Shown: positions 8,487 through 17,312 of the stretch, piece after piece
Layout: each line of letters opens with the position of its first letter
Numbering within the stretch: position 1 is the stretch's first letter
Assembly: GCA_964363305.1 (NCBI GenBank)
Contig: CAYIHX010000002.1
Coordinates: 1 to 64,000 of the forward strand
DNA: 64,000 nucleotides
Source of the DNA: CAYIHX01 sp964363305
GTDB taxonomy: Bacteria > Bdellovibrionota > UBA1018
Direction of reading: 5' to 3'
Made by a program: the position numbers and the translations under genes
The notes under the pieces: model-generated
Databases searched by the model: none
What the model was told of the DNA's origin: nothing
Seen by the model: only the letters and a program-made list of their open reading frames with translations

Positions 8487-9284
8487 TCAAAGTCTTTCTA
8501 TCCTTTTTAGAACTTTCAGGTACTCGGTCGAGCGTACCACGGGATTTCGCAACGGTGGGTGGGCATTAATTGCCTCGCGAACAGCCTCAATCGCCTCAGC
8601 CTGAAACCCCTCATTATTCACCGTCTGATCCTGAGATTTGCGAAAGATTTCAAGAAGACCAAGAACCCCTCGTGGATCAAAACCTGAACCGTACAAAATG
8701 CCGACCGAACGTACGAGGGCCCCCAGCCTTGCCTCCCTCGAAACATTCATGAGGCCCGCATCTCCGAAATAGTTCACTTGCGCCGGAAGGCGCTTTCGAA
8801 CCTCGGCCTCAGTCCACTCATCACCTCCGATAAGGGCCGACAGATTGTCGAAAAGAACCCCCCGCTCAAGAATTGCCAATTCGCTTGCCATGGCTGCCGC
8901 AATTTCGTTTTCGAACCGACAGCTCTTCAGAAGTTCTACCGAAAGATAAAGTCGAACTCCCGGAACGCCAAAGGACAAGGGGGCTCCCCCAGACACATCA
9001 AAAAGGAAGACCCCGATCGGAGCGGTTGCGAGATCGCTCGACGTCGCCATCAGATGCTTGGCAAGATCGCGCAAGTGAATCGTCACCTCCACGTCCCGCC
9101 TCACCTTCAAAAGCCGAGAGAGATCATCCCCCAAGAACGCGCCGATCCCTCTCTCACGCCGGGAAATCTCCTCGACCGAGACGGGCTGAGAAGGAGGGGC
9201 TGTCGAGCACGCCACGACCAGCGCTCCGGCACAACAAAGGAGCATTAGAAATGACTCACTGCGTAGTTGCGATATAACTGGCAT
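8487..9284 (-). CDS. lipoprotein resembling a BepA/LoiP-type M48 peptidase without HExxH
   Basis: 265 residues with a lipoprotein signal (lipobox VVACS). The mature region follows the secreted M48 pattern: RLYLSVELL where active enzymes have the 'vyvstGLL' strand, then NEIAAAMASELAILERG where they have 'ELAaVLaHEiaHvxxRH'. The glutamate remains, but the zinc histidines are serine and isoleucine. Downstream, GFDPRGVLGLLEIF and AHPPLRNPVVR match the BepA-like 'yDPraa..ll' and 'tHPxxxeRi' segments. It is therefore probably a pseudo-protease. The start is uncertain (ATG 9284 or ATG 9245). It is first in an apparent operon with amgK and murU, suggesting a role at the envelope. Confidence 0.7.
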   Translation of the reverse strand: MPVISQLRSESFLMLLCCAGALVVACSTAPPSQPVSVEEISRRERGIGAFLGDDLSRLLKVRRDVEVTIHLRDLAKHLMATSSDLATAPIGVFLFDVSGGAPLSFGVPGVRLYLSVELLKSCRFENEIAAAMASELAILERGVLFDNLSALIGGDEWTEAEVRKRLPAQVNYFGDAGLMNVSREARLGALVRSVGILYGSGFDPRGVLGLLEIFRKSQDQTVNNEGFQAEAIEAVREAINAHPPLRNPVVRSTEYLKVLKRIERL

Positions 9285-9339
9285 GTCAGTAATCTATCGT
9301 CCTGCTATTTAATCAAACCCGCAAGTAAGGAGACTTGTC

Positions 9340-9918
9340 ATGATTCGCAATACATTGATGTTCTGCGCACTCTCAGTATTCGCACTCGCTACCGCCCAGG
9401 CCAACGAGTTGTCGCCCCTGTCTAACTTGGCTTTCATTACGTTGGAACAAAACGCAGCCTCCGCCCTGAATGTCATCGACTGGAAAGTCGGCGATCAAAT
9501 GGCCTTTCAAGTCTCCGTCGGCTCCTTTGGCAAGATCGGCACCTCGAACAAAGCGGTTACTCAGGATACCGGCGAGACGATCTGGGTTCGAAACGAAGTC
9601 AAAATGCTCATCCAAAACGAAACCGTAGAAATGGAGATTCGCAAATCTGATGCGAAAATCGTCAAAATGATCCGTAACGGACAAGAGCAGGAGATCCCGA
9701 GCGATAAGATCGAGATCATCTCGCAAGAAGGCACGACCGTCACGGTCCCCGCCGGAACTTTTGAATGCGGTCACATCGTCGCCAAGAGTGAGCGAATCGA
9801 GAAGATCGAGCTTTGGATCAATCCCCGCGACACCGTCATGGACGGCGGATTGAAGCAAGCGATCACGAGCCAGGGGAACATCATCACCCTTGAACTGACC
9901 TCATTCAGAAAGAACTGA
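9340..9918 (+). CDS. exported protein with DUF3108-like domain
   Basis: 192 residues with a signal peptide cleaved near ATAQA. The start has AAGGAG 7 nt upstream. The mature protein begins with a strand-rich region (WKVGDQMAFQVSVG) and ends with VPAGTFECGHIVAKSERIE and a strand ending ITLELTSF, the pattern seen in DUF3108-like periplasmic or outer membrane-associated beta proteins (compare the YkuD/LolA-type folds). The function is not known. Its 3' end overlaps the convergent LysM gene by 18 bp, with no terminator between them. Confidence 0.72.
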   Translation: MIRNTLMFCALSVFALATAQANELSPLSNLAFITLEQNAASALNVIDWKVGDQMAFQVSVGSFGKIGTSNKAVTQDTGETIWVRNEVKMLIQNETVEMEIRKSDAKIVKMIRNGQEQEIPSDKIEIISQEGTTVTVPAGTFECGHIVAKSERIEKIELWINPRDTVMDGGLKQAITSQGNIITLELTSFRKN

Positions 9919-10746
9919 AGGATTTGCTGAAGCGGGGGCGGCGGGCGTCACTGACGTCGCTGCCCCTCCTTCGGTAGCCGTGGAGGCAGGCTGGCGCTCC
10001 TTCGGTGCATCCGCTGACGTCGTCGATCCCATCATTTGGCTATCGCCACCGGCTACATAATACAGCGTAAAGCCCGCGTAAATCTTGTTCGGATCTTTGA
10101 TCAACTCCGGATTGTTTTTCCAAATCTCTTTCCAACGGCTCTGCGTTCCGTAAACCCGGTTCGAGATCGTTCCCAACGTCTCGCCTGACTTGATCCGATA
10201 GGGATCCCCATTGCGGGAGATCTGGACGGCGGTTGCCGGTCGTTCAAGCTTGAGGGCAGTCCCCTCCGGAATATGATTCGGATCCGAAATGACGCCCTTA
10301 TTGGCCTCATAAATTTTTCGCCATTGGTAGAAATCACCATAGACCTCGAAGGCCACCCTCATCAGGGTATCCCCTGATTTAAAGGAGTAATTCTCCGTCG
10401 CTCTGCTCCCAGCGAACTCTGTGCCGGCTGACGCCGTGGGTTCGGGCGCAGCCTCCGGGGCTGCGGCATATGGGTCCGTGGTGGTCCCGGCATAGGGATC
10501 AGCGCCATCGGCCGGGGCGGCCGCAGCGACCGCATTAGGGTCAGCCGGAGCTGCGCCGTTCGGATCTTCCGCGCCCGCAAGAGGCACTGGGTCGGTCCCG
10601 GCATCCGCTAGCGGCACCTCATCCGTCGCCTGTTCGCCTTCTTCCGTCGTCTGAGATGACGAACAAGCCGCAAGCGCGATTGCGACCGACACCGCCAGTG
10701 TGGTTCTTCCCCACACTGAAACGTATTTTTGAGCAGGTAAATTCAT
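9901..10746 (-). CDS. LysM-domain lipoprotein
   Basis: 281 residues. The lipobox LAACS places the lipidated cysteine at about 28. An Ala/Pro/Asp-rich linker of roughly 85 residues follows, then two LysM-type repeats: YSFKSGDTLMRVAFEVYGD and YRIKSGETLGTISNRVYG, each followed by a tryptophan (WRKIYEANK, WKEIWKNNP), as in the LysM variant of peptidoglycan-binding YgaU-like proteins. The tail is again low complexity. It is probably a wall-tethering lipoprotein. It lies 68 nt downstream of the deoxynucleoside kinase gene on the same strand. Confidence 0.88.
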   Translation of the reverse strand: MNLPAQKYVSVWGRTTLAVSVAIALAACSSSQTTEEGEQATDEVPLADAGTDPVPLAGAEDPNGAAPADPNAVAAAAPADGADPYAGTTTDPYAAAPEAAPEPTASAGTEFAGSRATENYSFKSGDTLMRVAFEVYGDFYQWRKIYEANKGVISDPNHIPEGTALKLERPATAVQISRNGDPYRIKSGETLGTISNRVYGTQSRWKEIWKNNPELIKDPNKIYAGFTLYYVAGGDSQMMGSTTSADAPKERQPASTATEGGAATSVTPAAPASANPSVLSE

Positions 10747-10814
10747 GTCGAGTCCTCCAGTCCTTCATTAGGCTTTTCGGAGATCTCGAAGAGAAGTTAA
10801 CAACTTTTATTGCG

Positions 10815-11486
10815 TCAGATTCTTGGCATGATCCTCAAACCAGAATTCTCAAGAAATAGATCCCGCTGATCGAGCGCGTTCACGATTCGATCCGCGATTT
10901 GGTCGAAATCCCCCTGATTGCGAACGAAATCAAGTTCGTCGCTCTCGATGATGAGCTTCTTTCCGAGTCGATAGCGCTCCATCCAATCATTGTAGTAATG
11001 ATTCAAATTCGCCAAATAACTGTCGGGGATTCCTTTTTCGAAATCCCGGCCCCGCTTTTGAATCTGTTCTTTCAACTTCGGAAGCGACTTCTTCAAATAA
11101 ATCACCAGGTCTGGAGGCGACAAAAACCCGGTCATGACCTCATAGAGGCGCAGATAGTTCTCATAATCCCGTTTCTCCATCTGGCCTTGTTCGTAGAGAT
11201 TCCGAGCGAAAATATTGGCATCCTCATAAATGCTTCGATCCTGAATCGAACTGTCGGTGCCCTGCGAAACCGTCTGGTGGGCGTTAAAGCGATTATTCAG
11301 GAAAAAAATCTGAAGAGGAAAAGACCACCGATTCATGTCGGCATAAAAATCGACCAAATAGGGGTTGTCCACGACCGCCTCGAAATGGGCTTGCCAACCG
11401 AAACGCTTCGAAAGCATCTCCGTCAGTGTCGTCTTCCCCGTCCCTATGTTCCCCGCTACCGCAACGAAGATCTTCCTGCTTGCCAC
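10815..11486 (-). CDS. deoxynucleoside kinase
   Basis: 223 residues. P-loop GNIGTGKTT (12-20), the substrate-lid arginine region QDRSIYEDA and the RGRDFE segment are typical of the dNK/dGK-dCK family (PF01712). The enzyme phosphorylates deoxynucleosides in the cytosol for dNTP salvage, which fits an organism that takes up nucleosides from its surroundings or prey. Substrate specificity (dA/dG or dC) cannot be read from sequence by eye. The gene is divergent from gltA across a 114 bp region. Confidence 0.9.
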   Translation of the reverse strand: MASRKIFVAVAGNIGTGKTTLTEMLSKRFGWQAHFEAVVDNPYLVDFYADMNRWSFPLQIFFLNNRFNAHQTVSQGTDSSIQDRSIYEDANIFARNLYEQGQMEKRDYENYLRLYEVMTGFLSPPDLVIYLKKSLPKLKEQIQKRGRDFEKGIPDSYLANLNHYYNDWMERYRLGKKLIIESDELDFVRNQGDFDQIADRIVNALDQRDLFLENSGLRIMPRI

Positions 11487-11517
11487 CTTCGTACCCCCCC
11501 AAGAGCAGAAATCTATC

Positions 11518-11541
11518 CTTGGCTTCAGTTACGAAGTCAAG
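11518..11541. repeat. imperfect inverted repeat in the dNK-gltA divergent region
   Basis: CTTGGCTTC and GAAGTCAAG form 9-bp arms with one mismatch around a 6-bp spacer, midway between the divergent start codons (11486 and 11601). This is the size and symmetry of a dimeric repressor operator. No regulator is encoded next to it, and no clear -35/-10 pair could be placed, so its role is a guess. Confidence 0.4.
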
Positions 11542-11600
11542 ACCTGGACCTTTAGCAAAAAGCCTGCGAAGATTTTAAGACCCCAATAAAGGAGCGCCCG

Positions 11601-12734
11601 ATGTCAGCCCAAGTGCCAGAAACTGCAAACAAAGGTCTCGAAAACATCATCGCCTGCACGAGCGAAATCAGTACGATTCACGACGTGACGCTCCTGTACC
11701 GGGGTTACACGATTGAAGACCTTGCGGAGAACTGCACCTTCGAGGAGACCGTCTACCTGCTTTGGAACAAGGAGCTACCCAATCGCGATCAGCTCGCCCA
11801 ATTCAAAGCCTCTCTGGCAAAATACCTCACGCTCCCAGCTGAAATGCTCCCGATCCTAGAGGCCATCGCGAAAACAAAGGCCCACTCGATGGCGAAGCTT
11901 CGTACAGCGGTGTCCTACTTTGGAATGCTCGATGGCGACGCTGAAAAGATCACCCCGGAAGCAATTCTTGAAAAGGGCACTCGGCTCACTGCGGCGTTCG
12001 GCCCCATTGTTGCCGCACTTTCCCGGCTAGAACAGGGCAAACCCCTCATTGGCGCCAAAGCAGAAAGAAGTCTCGCCTGGAACTTCTTGAACATGGTCCG
12101 CGGGAAAGAGCCGACGAACGAGGAAGAAGCACTCCTCGACACGGCACTGGTTCTCCATGCCGACCACGAACTGAACGCCTCGGCCTTTACGGCACGCGTT
12201 GTCGCCTCGACGACCAGTGACTACTACAGCGACATCACCGCTGCTCTGGGCTCGCTGAAAGGGCCTTTGCATGGGGGAGCCAATGAGCAGGTCATGCTCA
12301 TGCTCAAAGAAATCGGAAGCTACGCGAAAGTGGACGCATTCATCGATGACGCGGTGAGCACGGGGAAAAAGGTCATGGGAATCGGCCACCGTGTCTACAA
12401 GAACGGAGACCCTCGGGGGAGGATCTTGCGTGAGATGTCACTCCAGCTCTGCAAGAAGGCAGGCCTCGAAGACTACCATCGCATGCTCGTGCGGATCCAA
12501 GAACAGATGGAAGAGAAAAAGGGACTTTATCCTAACGTCGACTTCTATAGCGGCCTTGTCTATACCGCGCTGGAACTTCGCCCTCGAGACTTCACTCCTA
12601 TTTTCGCGGTCAGTCGCGTCTCAGGCTGGACGGCCCAGGTGCAAGAGCAGTACGCGAACAATCGCATCTATCGCCCTCGGGCATTCTACACCGGCGCCAC
12701 TGATCACAAAATCAAGCCGATCGAATCTCGTTGA
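11601..12734 (+). CDS. gltA: citrate synthase
   Basis: 377 residues, the short type common in Gram-positive bacteria, archaea and some deltaproteobacteria-like groups rather than the 430-residue hexameric enterobacterial form. Recognisable sites: LHADHELNAS, the PLHGGANE loop with the first active-site histidine, GIGHRVYKNGDPRG with the second, and the region around VDFYSG with the catalytic aspartate. It condenses acetyl-CoA and oxaloacetate at entry to the TCA cycle. AAGGAG is well placed before the ATG. A 2-methylcitrate synthase role is possible in this subfamily, but no prp genes lie nearby. Confidence 0.92.
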   Translation: MSAQVPETANKGLENIIACTSEISTIHDVTLLYRGYTIEDLAENCTFEETVYLLWNKELPNRDQLAQFKASLAKYLTLPAEMLPILEAIAKTKAHSMAKLRTAVSYFGMLDGDAEKITPEAILEKGTRLTAAFGPIVAALSRLEQGKPLIGAKAERSLAWNFLNMVRGKEPTNEEEALLDTALVLHADHELNASAFTARVVASTTSDYYSDITAALGSLKGPLHGGANEQVMLMLKEIGSYAKVDAFIDDAVSTGKKVMGIGHRVYKNGDPRGRILREMSLQLCKKAGLEDYHRMLVRIQEQMEEKKGLYPNVDFYSGLVYTALELRPRDFTPIFAVSRVSGWTAQVQEQYANNRIYRPRAFYTGATDHKIKPIESR

Positions 12735-12757
12735 AGTTTTGGCTCACTTCAGACCGG

Positions 12758-13804
12758 CTATTCAACTCGGGCCAACCGCGTTTCGATCTTTTCCATCAAA
12801 GTCTGCAGGGACGATCGAATCGATTCGGTCGTCCCGAGCTGAATCCCAAACTCGCTCTCGGTCCGCGGATGCTGCTCAGAACGGTAGAGTGCGAGCCGAC
12901 TCAGGCCCAGCTGAACTTCCTTCCTTGCTGACCAAATCATGTCGATATCGTGATCAAAAAAGAGAAGGCGATATCGCGCCACCTGAATCAACACCTGCAG
13001 GTGCTGCGGAAAATATTTCAAATCCTGTTCGAGAACCTGAATCGCTCCCGTACGCTGGCCCGCTCCCGCCATCGCCTCGGCAAGCCAAATGGCCGCGTGT
13101 TCGGATTCCTTGATGCCACGCCGTGCTCGACGCAACTCTTCGATCCCCGCCTGATGGCGCCCTCGAAGAAAGAGTGCTCGCCCGAGCCAGAGCGAGATCT
13201 CAGGCTCGACGGGGTTGAATCTCTTTGCCTTCAATAACAATTCACGTGCCGCCTCAGCTTGCCCATCTAGAATCCGTGCCTGCGCCAGACGCAATAACAC
13301 CTCTACATTTCCTGGTTCCACCGCCAGGAGTTGTTGAAAGCGGTCCGCGGCGGGAAGCGTCTTCCCAGCCTCGAGCAAAGCCCGTCCCTCTTCGAATCTC
13401 TGGGCTGACTCCGCTGTCAGAAAAATCCGGGACAGAATCTGAATGCGCTCTCCAATCACCACGGCCGAAGATTTCCCGCCTGTCGACCATGCGGCAGAAA
13501 GGTACAGAAGCGCGTCCTCCCGCTTTCCTTCCAAAACTGCCGCTCTCGAATAGAGCGACAAAAACCCTGGAATCAGGGCGCCTCTCGTGAGCGCCGGCTT
13601 CAACGTCTCAAAAACCGCGCCCCAGCTCTTCGTCTGCGCCAGCTCGCGAGCGTTTTCATAAGAGGACCATGCCGACAAACTTCTGACGACGGCTCCATCC
13701 GCAACCTGTGCAATCGCCAACGGTGCGGAGAAAAACACCACGAAAACTCCACAGAGCGCTAGACTAGAAAAGCCTGAAGATGCGACACGGAAGTCGAATG
13801 GCAC
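12758..13804 (-). CDS. exported TPR-repeat protein
   Basis: 348 residues from a GTG at 13804, the start that puts a signal peptide at the N-terminus (hydrophobic core LALCGVFVVFFSAPLAIA). A longer reading frame to 13894 would bury that signal. The mature protein consists of helical TPR-like repeats; the clearest are around AADRFQQLLAVEPGNVEVLLRLAQARI and the following two units. It probably acts as a periplasmic scaffold. Its 5' end overlaps the divergent barrel gene by a few bases, so the two promoters must lie within each other's coding sequence. Confidence 0.75.
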   Translation of the reverse strand: MPFDFRVASSGFSSLALCGVFVVFFSAPLAIAQVADGAVVRSLSAWSSYENARELAQTKSWGAVFETLKPALTRGALIPGFLSLYSRAAVLEGKREDALLYLSAAWSTGGKSSAVVIGERIQILSRIFLTAESAQRFEEGRALLEAGKTLPAADRFQQLLAVEPGNVEVLLRLAQARILDGQAEAARELLLKAKRFNPVEPEISLWLGRALFLRGRHQAGIEELRRARRGIKESEHAAIWLAEAMAGAGQRTGAIQVLEQDLKYFPQHLQVLIQVARYRLLFFDHDIDMIWSARKEVQLGLSRLALYRSEQHPRTESEFGIQLGTTESIRSSLQTLMEKIETRLARVE

Positions 13805-14943
13805 CGCGCCATCATAACCTTGGCTTGGCCTGGATTGCACTGGCTCTTTTGGGAGCGTTGTTGCCCGGTCTCCGCGCGACCGCAGAGGAAACACCCTTAC
13901 CCGACATCATCGCGCGCAAGTTTGACCTAAAAATCGAACGGCGAAGTAACTCAAACCTCACCTACCTGCTGAGAGCTCCGGAAGGAGGCCCCCCCGGGGT
14001 CGGCAAGATCTTACTCATTCGAAGCAACGAGACGCCCATCGTCGCGCTCCGGGTCCTGAAGCAGTATCCGGAGAAGGATTCCTTCGCCGCGAAAAGGGTC
14101 CGACGATACGGTGATTTTCGTGTTTTAGACAAGACCGAGACCTACATTGCGCTCGAGAAGAAGCAAGACGCGGAGGGCACCCCCCCCCCGCCGGTCACGC
14201 AACAAGATCAAGCGGACCTGCAAGAGCTCGAGTCTCCCGCGACCCCAGCTGATGCTGCGGCACCCGAGCCAGCGCCTCCTGCGCCCCCCGCTCAGCCACC
14301 GGACGAAAACGTCCCTGACGTATCTGAATACGACGCCGAGCTCGACTCAGGGACTTCCCCTCTCCCCGACAGCGAGGGCGACGATGAAGGCGAGGAAAAT
14401 TCTGGCCTTGGAATCGAGGAGACCAAGAACCTCGACCCGTACCGACACACTCTCTCGGCACAGTTCGGATTCATGACCAACGTCGATCCCGAATCCAAAC
14501 GATACCTCTTTAGCGGAGGCGGATTGCGCTATGGCTATTCCCCTTTTCGTCTCCTCTTTTTTCGAGGATCGGCCGTACAGGACTCCCTCACGATAGAAGG
14601 GGGGCTATTCGTCTATAAGATCGTAAAATTCCTCAGCACCGCAAATGCTGAAATTGATACCTATACCGTCGTTCCGACCGTGCTCGCCCTTCGCTACAAT
14701 CTTGCCCTGAGCGAGACATTTACAGTGTTTTTCTATGCCGGCATGCTGAAAAACTGGGTGATCAGCGCAACCAACGGCGTCGCCGCAGCCGTTGAATTCA
14801 AGGACAACAATCCTTTTACCTCGCTTAACTCACTGGTGCCGGCCGTCGGCGGCGGCTTCTTTTTCCAGATTGGGCCGAACTGGTCCGCAAGAATCGACGC
14901 GGGCTTGGATTTTATCGGCGCGGGCCTCGTGCTAAAGTTCTAA
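13798..14943 (+). CDS. outer membrane beta-barrel protein with acidic proline-rich linker
   Basis: 381 residues from ATG 13798, which has GGAAG 4 nt upstream; ATG 13780 is an alternative. A signal peptide (cleavage near RATA) is followed by a small alpha/beta domain of about 90 residues, a Pro/Ala/Asp/Glu-rich linker of about 90 residues, then a C-terminal part of amphipathic strands (SAQFGFMT, LRYGYSPFRLLFFRG, VVPTVLALRYNL) ending in a phenylalanine (VLKF), as outer membrane barrels do. The function is unknown. It heads a long plus-strand run, and lptM starts 2 nt after its stop. Confidence 0.72.
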   Translation: MAPRHHNLGLAWIALALLGALLPGLRATAEETPLPDIIARKFDLKIERRSNSNLTYLLRAPEGGPPGVGKILLIRSNETPIVALRVLKQYPEKDSFAAKRVRRYGDFRVLDKTETYIALEKKQDAEGTPPPPVTQQDQADLQELESPATPADAAAPEPAPPAPPAQPPDENVPDVSEYDAELDSGTSPLPDSEGDDEGEENSGLGIEETKNLDPYRHTLSAQFGFMTNVDPESKRYLFSGGGLRYGYSPFRLLFFRGSAVQDSLTIEGGLFVYKIVKFLSTANAEIDTYTVVPTVLALRYNLALSETFTVFFYAGMLKNWVISATNGVAAAVEFKDNNPFTSLNSLVPAVGGGFFFQIGPNWSARIDAGLDFIGAGLVLKF

Positions 14944-14944
14944 C

Positions 14945-15130
14945 ATGCCACGTCCCCTCCTGATATCCCTGGTCCTTCTTCTCCTCACGGCCTGCGGCGT
15001 AAAGGGTAGCCCAGTCCCCCTGTTTCAGGAGCTTCCTCAGCCTAGCATTCTGAAACGCGACACCGATGACGACACGGTCATCCCCTCGCCAACGCCCACC
15101 CCCTCGCCGAGTCCGGCGGCGGGTCAATGA
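14945..15130 (+). CDS. lptM: LptM-like (YifL) lipoprotein
   Basis: 61 residues: a lipoprotein signal, then the lipidated cysteine in CGVKGSPVPL, which matches the CGxKGPL motif of LptM/YifL. It then has a short Pro/Ser/Thr-rich tail. LptM helps the LPS translocon protein LptD acquire its correct disulfides in E. coli. The family is typically encoded just ahead of lysA or dapF, and here it overlaps lysA by 4 nt (ATGA), which strongly supports the call. Confidence 0.85.
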   Translation: MPRPLLISLVLLLLTACGVKGSPVPLFQELPQPSILKRDTDDDTVIPSPTPTPSPSPAAGQ

Positions 15131-16410
15131 ATCTCGAGTCCCTTCTCGAGGCACATCGACTCCGGCGTGCTGGCTCAGAGCTCAGAATGGAGGATGTCGC
15201 GCTTTCTGAGATCGCCACTCGGTACGGAACCCCGACCTATGTCTATTCTGGGGGTGCCATCGACCGTTCCATCGAGAGCCTGCGACATGCTTTACGCGAT
15301 ATGGATGCCTCGATTTGCTTTGCGGTGAAAGCCAATTCAAATCTCTCCATCCTTTCCCGCATCGCACGTTCAGGACTAGGCGCCGACCTGGTCTCCGGTG
15401 GAGAGCTGACCCGCGCGATAGAGGCGGGATTTCAGGCTGAGAAAATCGTCTTTTCGGGCGTCGGAAAACAGGAGTGGGAGATTCAGTCCGCGCTTGGCTT
15501 TGGGATCCACTCCTTCAACGTCGAGTCGGTGGCCGAACTCGCGCTCATCGAAGCAGTCGCGCGGAAATCCGGGGCTCGGAACGTAAAAATCGCCCTCCGA
15601 TTCAATCCCGATGTCGACGCAAAGACCCACCCGTACATCTCGACCGGCCTCCGCGAGAACAAGTTTGGTTTGAACCGGAAAGAGGTCATGGAAGTGGTGC
15701 GGTCGCGGGCCCGCTACCCATCGCTCGTCATTGTCGGCCTTAGTATCCATATCGGAAGTCAGCTCCTCTCGCTCCGACCCCTCGACGAAGCGTTCGAGAT
15801 GACGGCGCGCCTGATCTCCGAGCTTCGTCTCCGTCACCAGCTCGAGCTCGAATTCGTCGATCTCGGCGGCGGGCTCGGCATTCAGTACAAAAAAGAGACC
15901 CCCCCTTCGCTGGAAAAATATGCAGCGCTCATCCGGAAGTATTTCGCTCGTCTTCCAGTGTTCCTTGAGCCCGGGCGCTCCCTCGTCGGCAACTCAGGAC
16001 TCCTCCTGACCCGCGTACTGCTCACCAAGCCCAGGGGTAAAAAAAGCTTTCTTGTGGTGGACGCCGCAATGAATGACCTGATGCGCCCTTCCCTCTATGG
16101 CAGCTACCACGAGATTGTTCCGACCTCCCAAGGCCGCTCAACGCCTGCCACCTATGATATCGTCGGCCCGGTCTGCGAATCGGCCGACTCCTTCGCCTGC
16201 AACCGGAAATTTCAAAAGAGGCTAGGTCCCGGCGACCTTCTCGCCATCCTTTCGGCCGGTGCTTACGGGTTCTCCATGGCAAGCCAATACAATTCCCGCC
16301 CACGTCCTGCTGAGGTACTGGTCAATGGCTCAGAAATTTCCCTGATTCGAAGGCGAGAGACCTTTGAGGATCTGCTTGCGCCGGAGCGATTTTCGGACAC
16401 TAATGCATAG
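15127..16410 (+). CDS. lysA: diaminopimelate decarboxylase
   Basis: 427 residues, a fold-type III PLP enzyme. The PLP lysine is Lys68 in CFAVKANSNLSIL. Other motifs: GADLVSGGEL, the HIGSQL segment, the glycine-rich DLGGGLGI phosphate loop, LEPGRSLV and the active-site cysteine in GPVCESAD. It makes lysine from meso-diaminopimelate. It is coupled to lptM by an ATGA overlap and followed 2 nt later by dapA, giving a lysA-dapA-dapB block for lysine and cell wall DAP. Confidence 0.96.
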   Translation: MNLESLLEAHRLRRAGSELRMEDVALSEIATRYGTPTYVYSGGAIDRSIESLRHALRDMDASICFAVKANSNLSILSRIARSGLGADLVSGGELTRAIEAGFQAEKIVFSGVGKQEWEIQSALGFGIHSFNVESVAELALIEAVARKSGARNVKIALRFNPDVDAKTHPYISTGLRENKFGLNRKEVMEVVRSRARYPSLVIVGLSIHIGSQLLSLRPLDEAFEMTARLISELRLRHQLELEFVDLGGGLGIQYKKETPPSLEKYAALIRKYFARLPVFLEPGRSLVGNSGLLLTRVLLTKPRGKKSFLVVDAAMNDLMRPSLYGSYHEIVPTSQGRSTPATYDIVGPVCESADSFACNRKFQKRLGPGDLLAILSAGAYGFSMASQYNSRPRPAEVLVNGSEISLIRRRETFEDLLAPERFSDTNA

Positions 16411-16412
16411 AT

Positions 16413-17312
16413 ATGCGCGGCGTATTCACAGCTCTTGTCACTCCCTTTGACTCAAAAAATCAAATCGACCTGGAAGCCTACAAAAAATTGCTCCGGGATC
16501 AAAAAGAGGCCGGCGTAGCCGGGGTCGTCCCCTGTGGGACCACCGGCGAAAGTCCCACCCTCTCCCTCGACGAGAAGAAACTTCTCATCCAGACGGCCCT
16601 TGGAGAGATGAAGGGGTCGAAAACCCTCGTTTTTGCAGGCACCGGAAGTAACGATACCGCGAAAACCGTCGAATTTTCAAAATGGGCGAGCGCCGCGGGC
16701 GTTCAGGGTATTTTGGTCGTCACGCCCTATTATAACAAGCCGACGCAAGCCGGAATTTTGGCCCATTTTACCGCGGTAGCGGACGCGATTCAGTGTGACC
16801 TGATGATCTACAATATTCCGGGGCGCACAGGGGTGGCGATCACGCCCGAGACGATTGCGCGCCTCTCGAAGCATCCGCGTATCAGGTATCTCAAAGAATC
16901 AAGCGGCAGCCTCTCCGTCCTGTCCGAAATTCAAGAAGCGGTCCGCCTCGGCAAAGGGGACCTGACGATTTTTTGCGGCGATGATGGGCTCTTTCTTCCT
17001 ATGCTGGCCGTTGGAGCCAGCGGCGTCGTTTCAGTGGCATCAAATGTCATGCCTCGCACCTTGATTCAGCTGCAGAAACTCCATGAGTCAGGGAAAGTGG
17101 AGCAGGCCGCCCAGCTCCATCAAAGGCTCTATCCCGTTTTTAGAGATCTCTTCATTGAGTCGAACCCCGCGCCGGTGAAGCAAGCCCTCGAATGGATGGG
17201 CAAGATGCAAATTCACGTTCGCCTGCCCCTGGTTTCAATGAGCAGCGAAAACCGGAACAAGCTGCGCGAAACCCTTGACCAGGCGGGAGTGACCCAGGGA
17301 GAGCTTCCGTGA
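16413..17312 (+). CDS. dapA: 4-hydroxy-tetrahydrodipicolinate synthase
   Basis: 299 residues. Schiff-base lysine Lys161 in YLKESSG, Thr44 in GTTGESPTL and Tyr133 in YNIPGRTG make the standard active site; PYYNKPTQAG is the family signature. It condenses pyruvate with aspartate semialdehyde, the first committed step to DAP and lysine. It starts 2 nt after lysA and overlaps dapB by 4 nt (GTGA). Confidence 0.97.
   Translation: MRGVFTALVTPFDSKNQIDLEAYKKLLRDQKEAGVAGVVPCGTTGESPTLSLDEKKLLIQTALGEMKGSKTLVFAGTGSNDTAKTVEFSKWASAAGVQGILVVTPYYNKPTQAGILAHFTAVADAIQCDLMIYNIPGRTGVAITPETIARLSKHPRIRYLKESSGSLSVLSEIQEAVRLGKGDLTIFCGDDGLFLPMLAVGASGVVSVASNVMPRTLIQLQKLHESGKVEQAAQLHQRLYPVFRDLFIESNPAPVKQALEWMGKMQIHVRLPLVSMSSENRNKLRETLDQAGVTQGELP

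Noticed and set aside
13804..13894. An N-terminal extension of the TPR protein up to 13894.
   Set aside because: It would place 30 polar residues ahead of a clear signal peptide and run through the divergent barrel gene.
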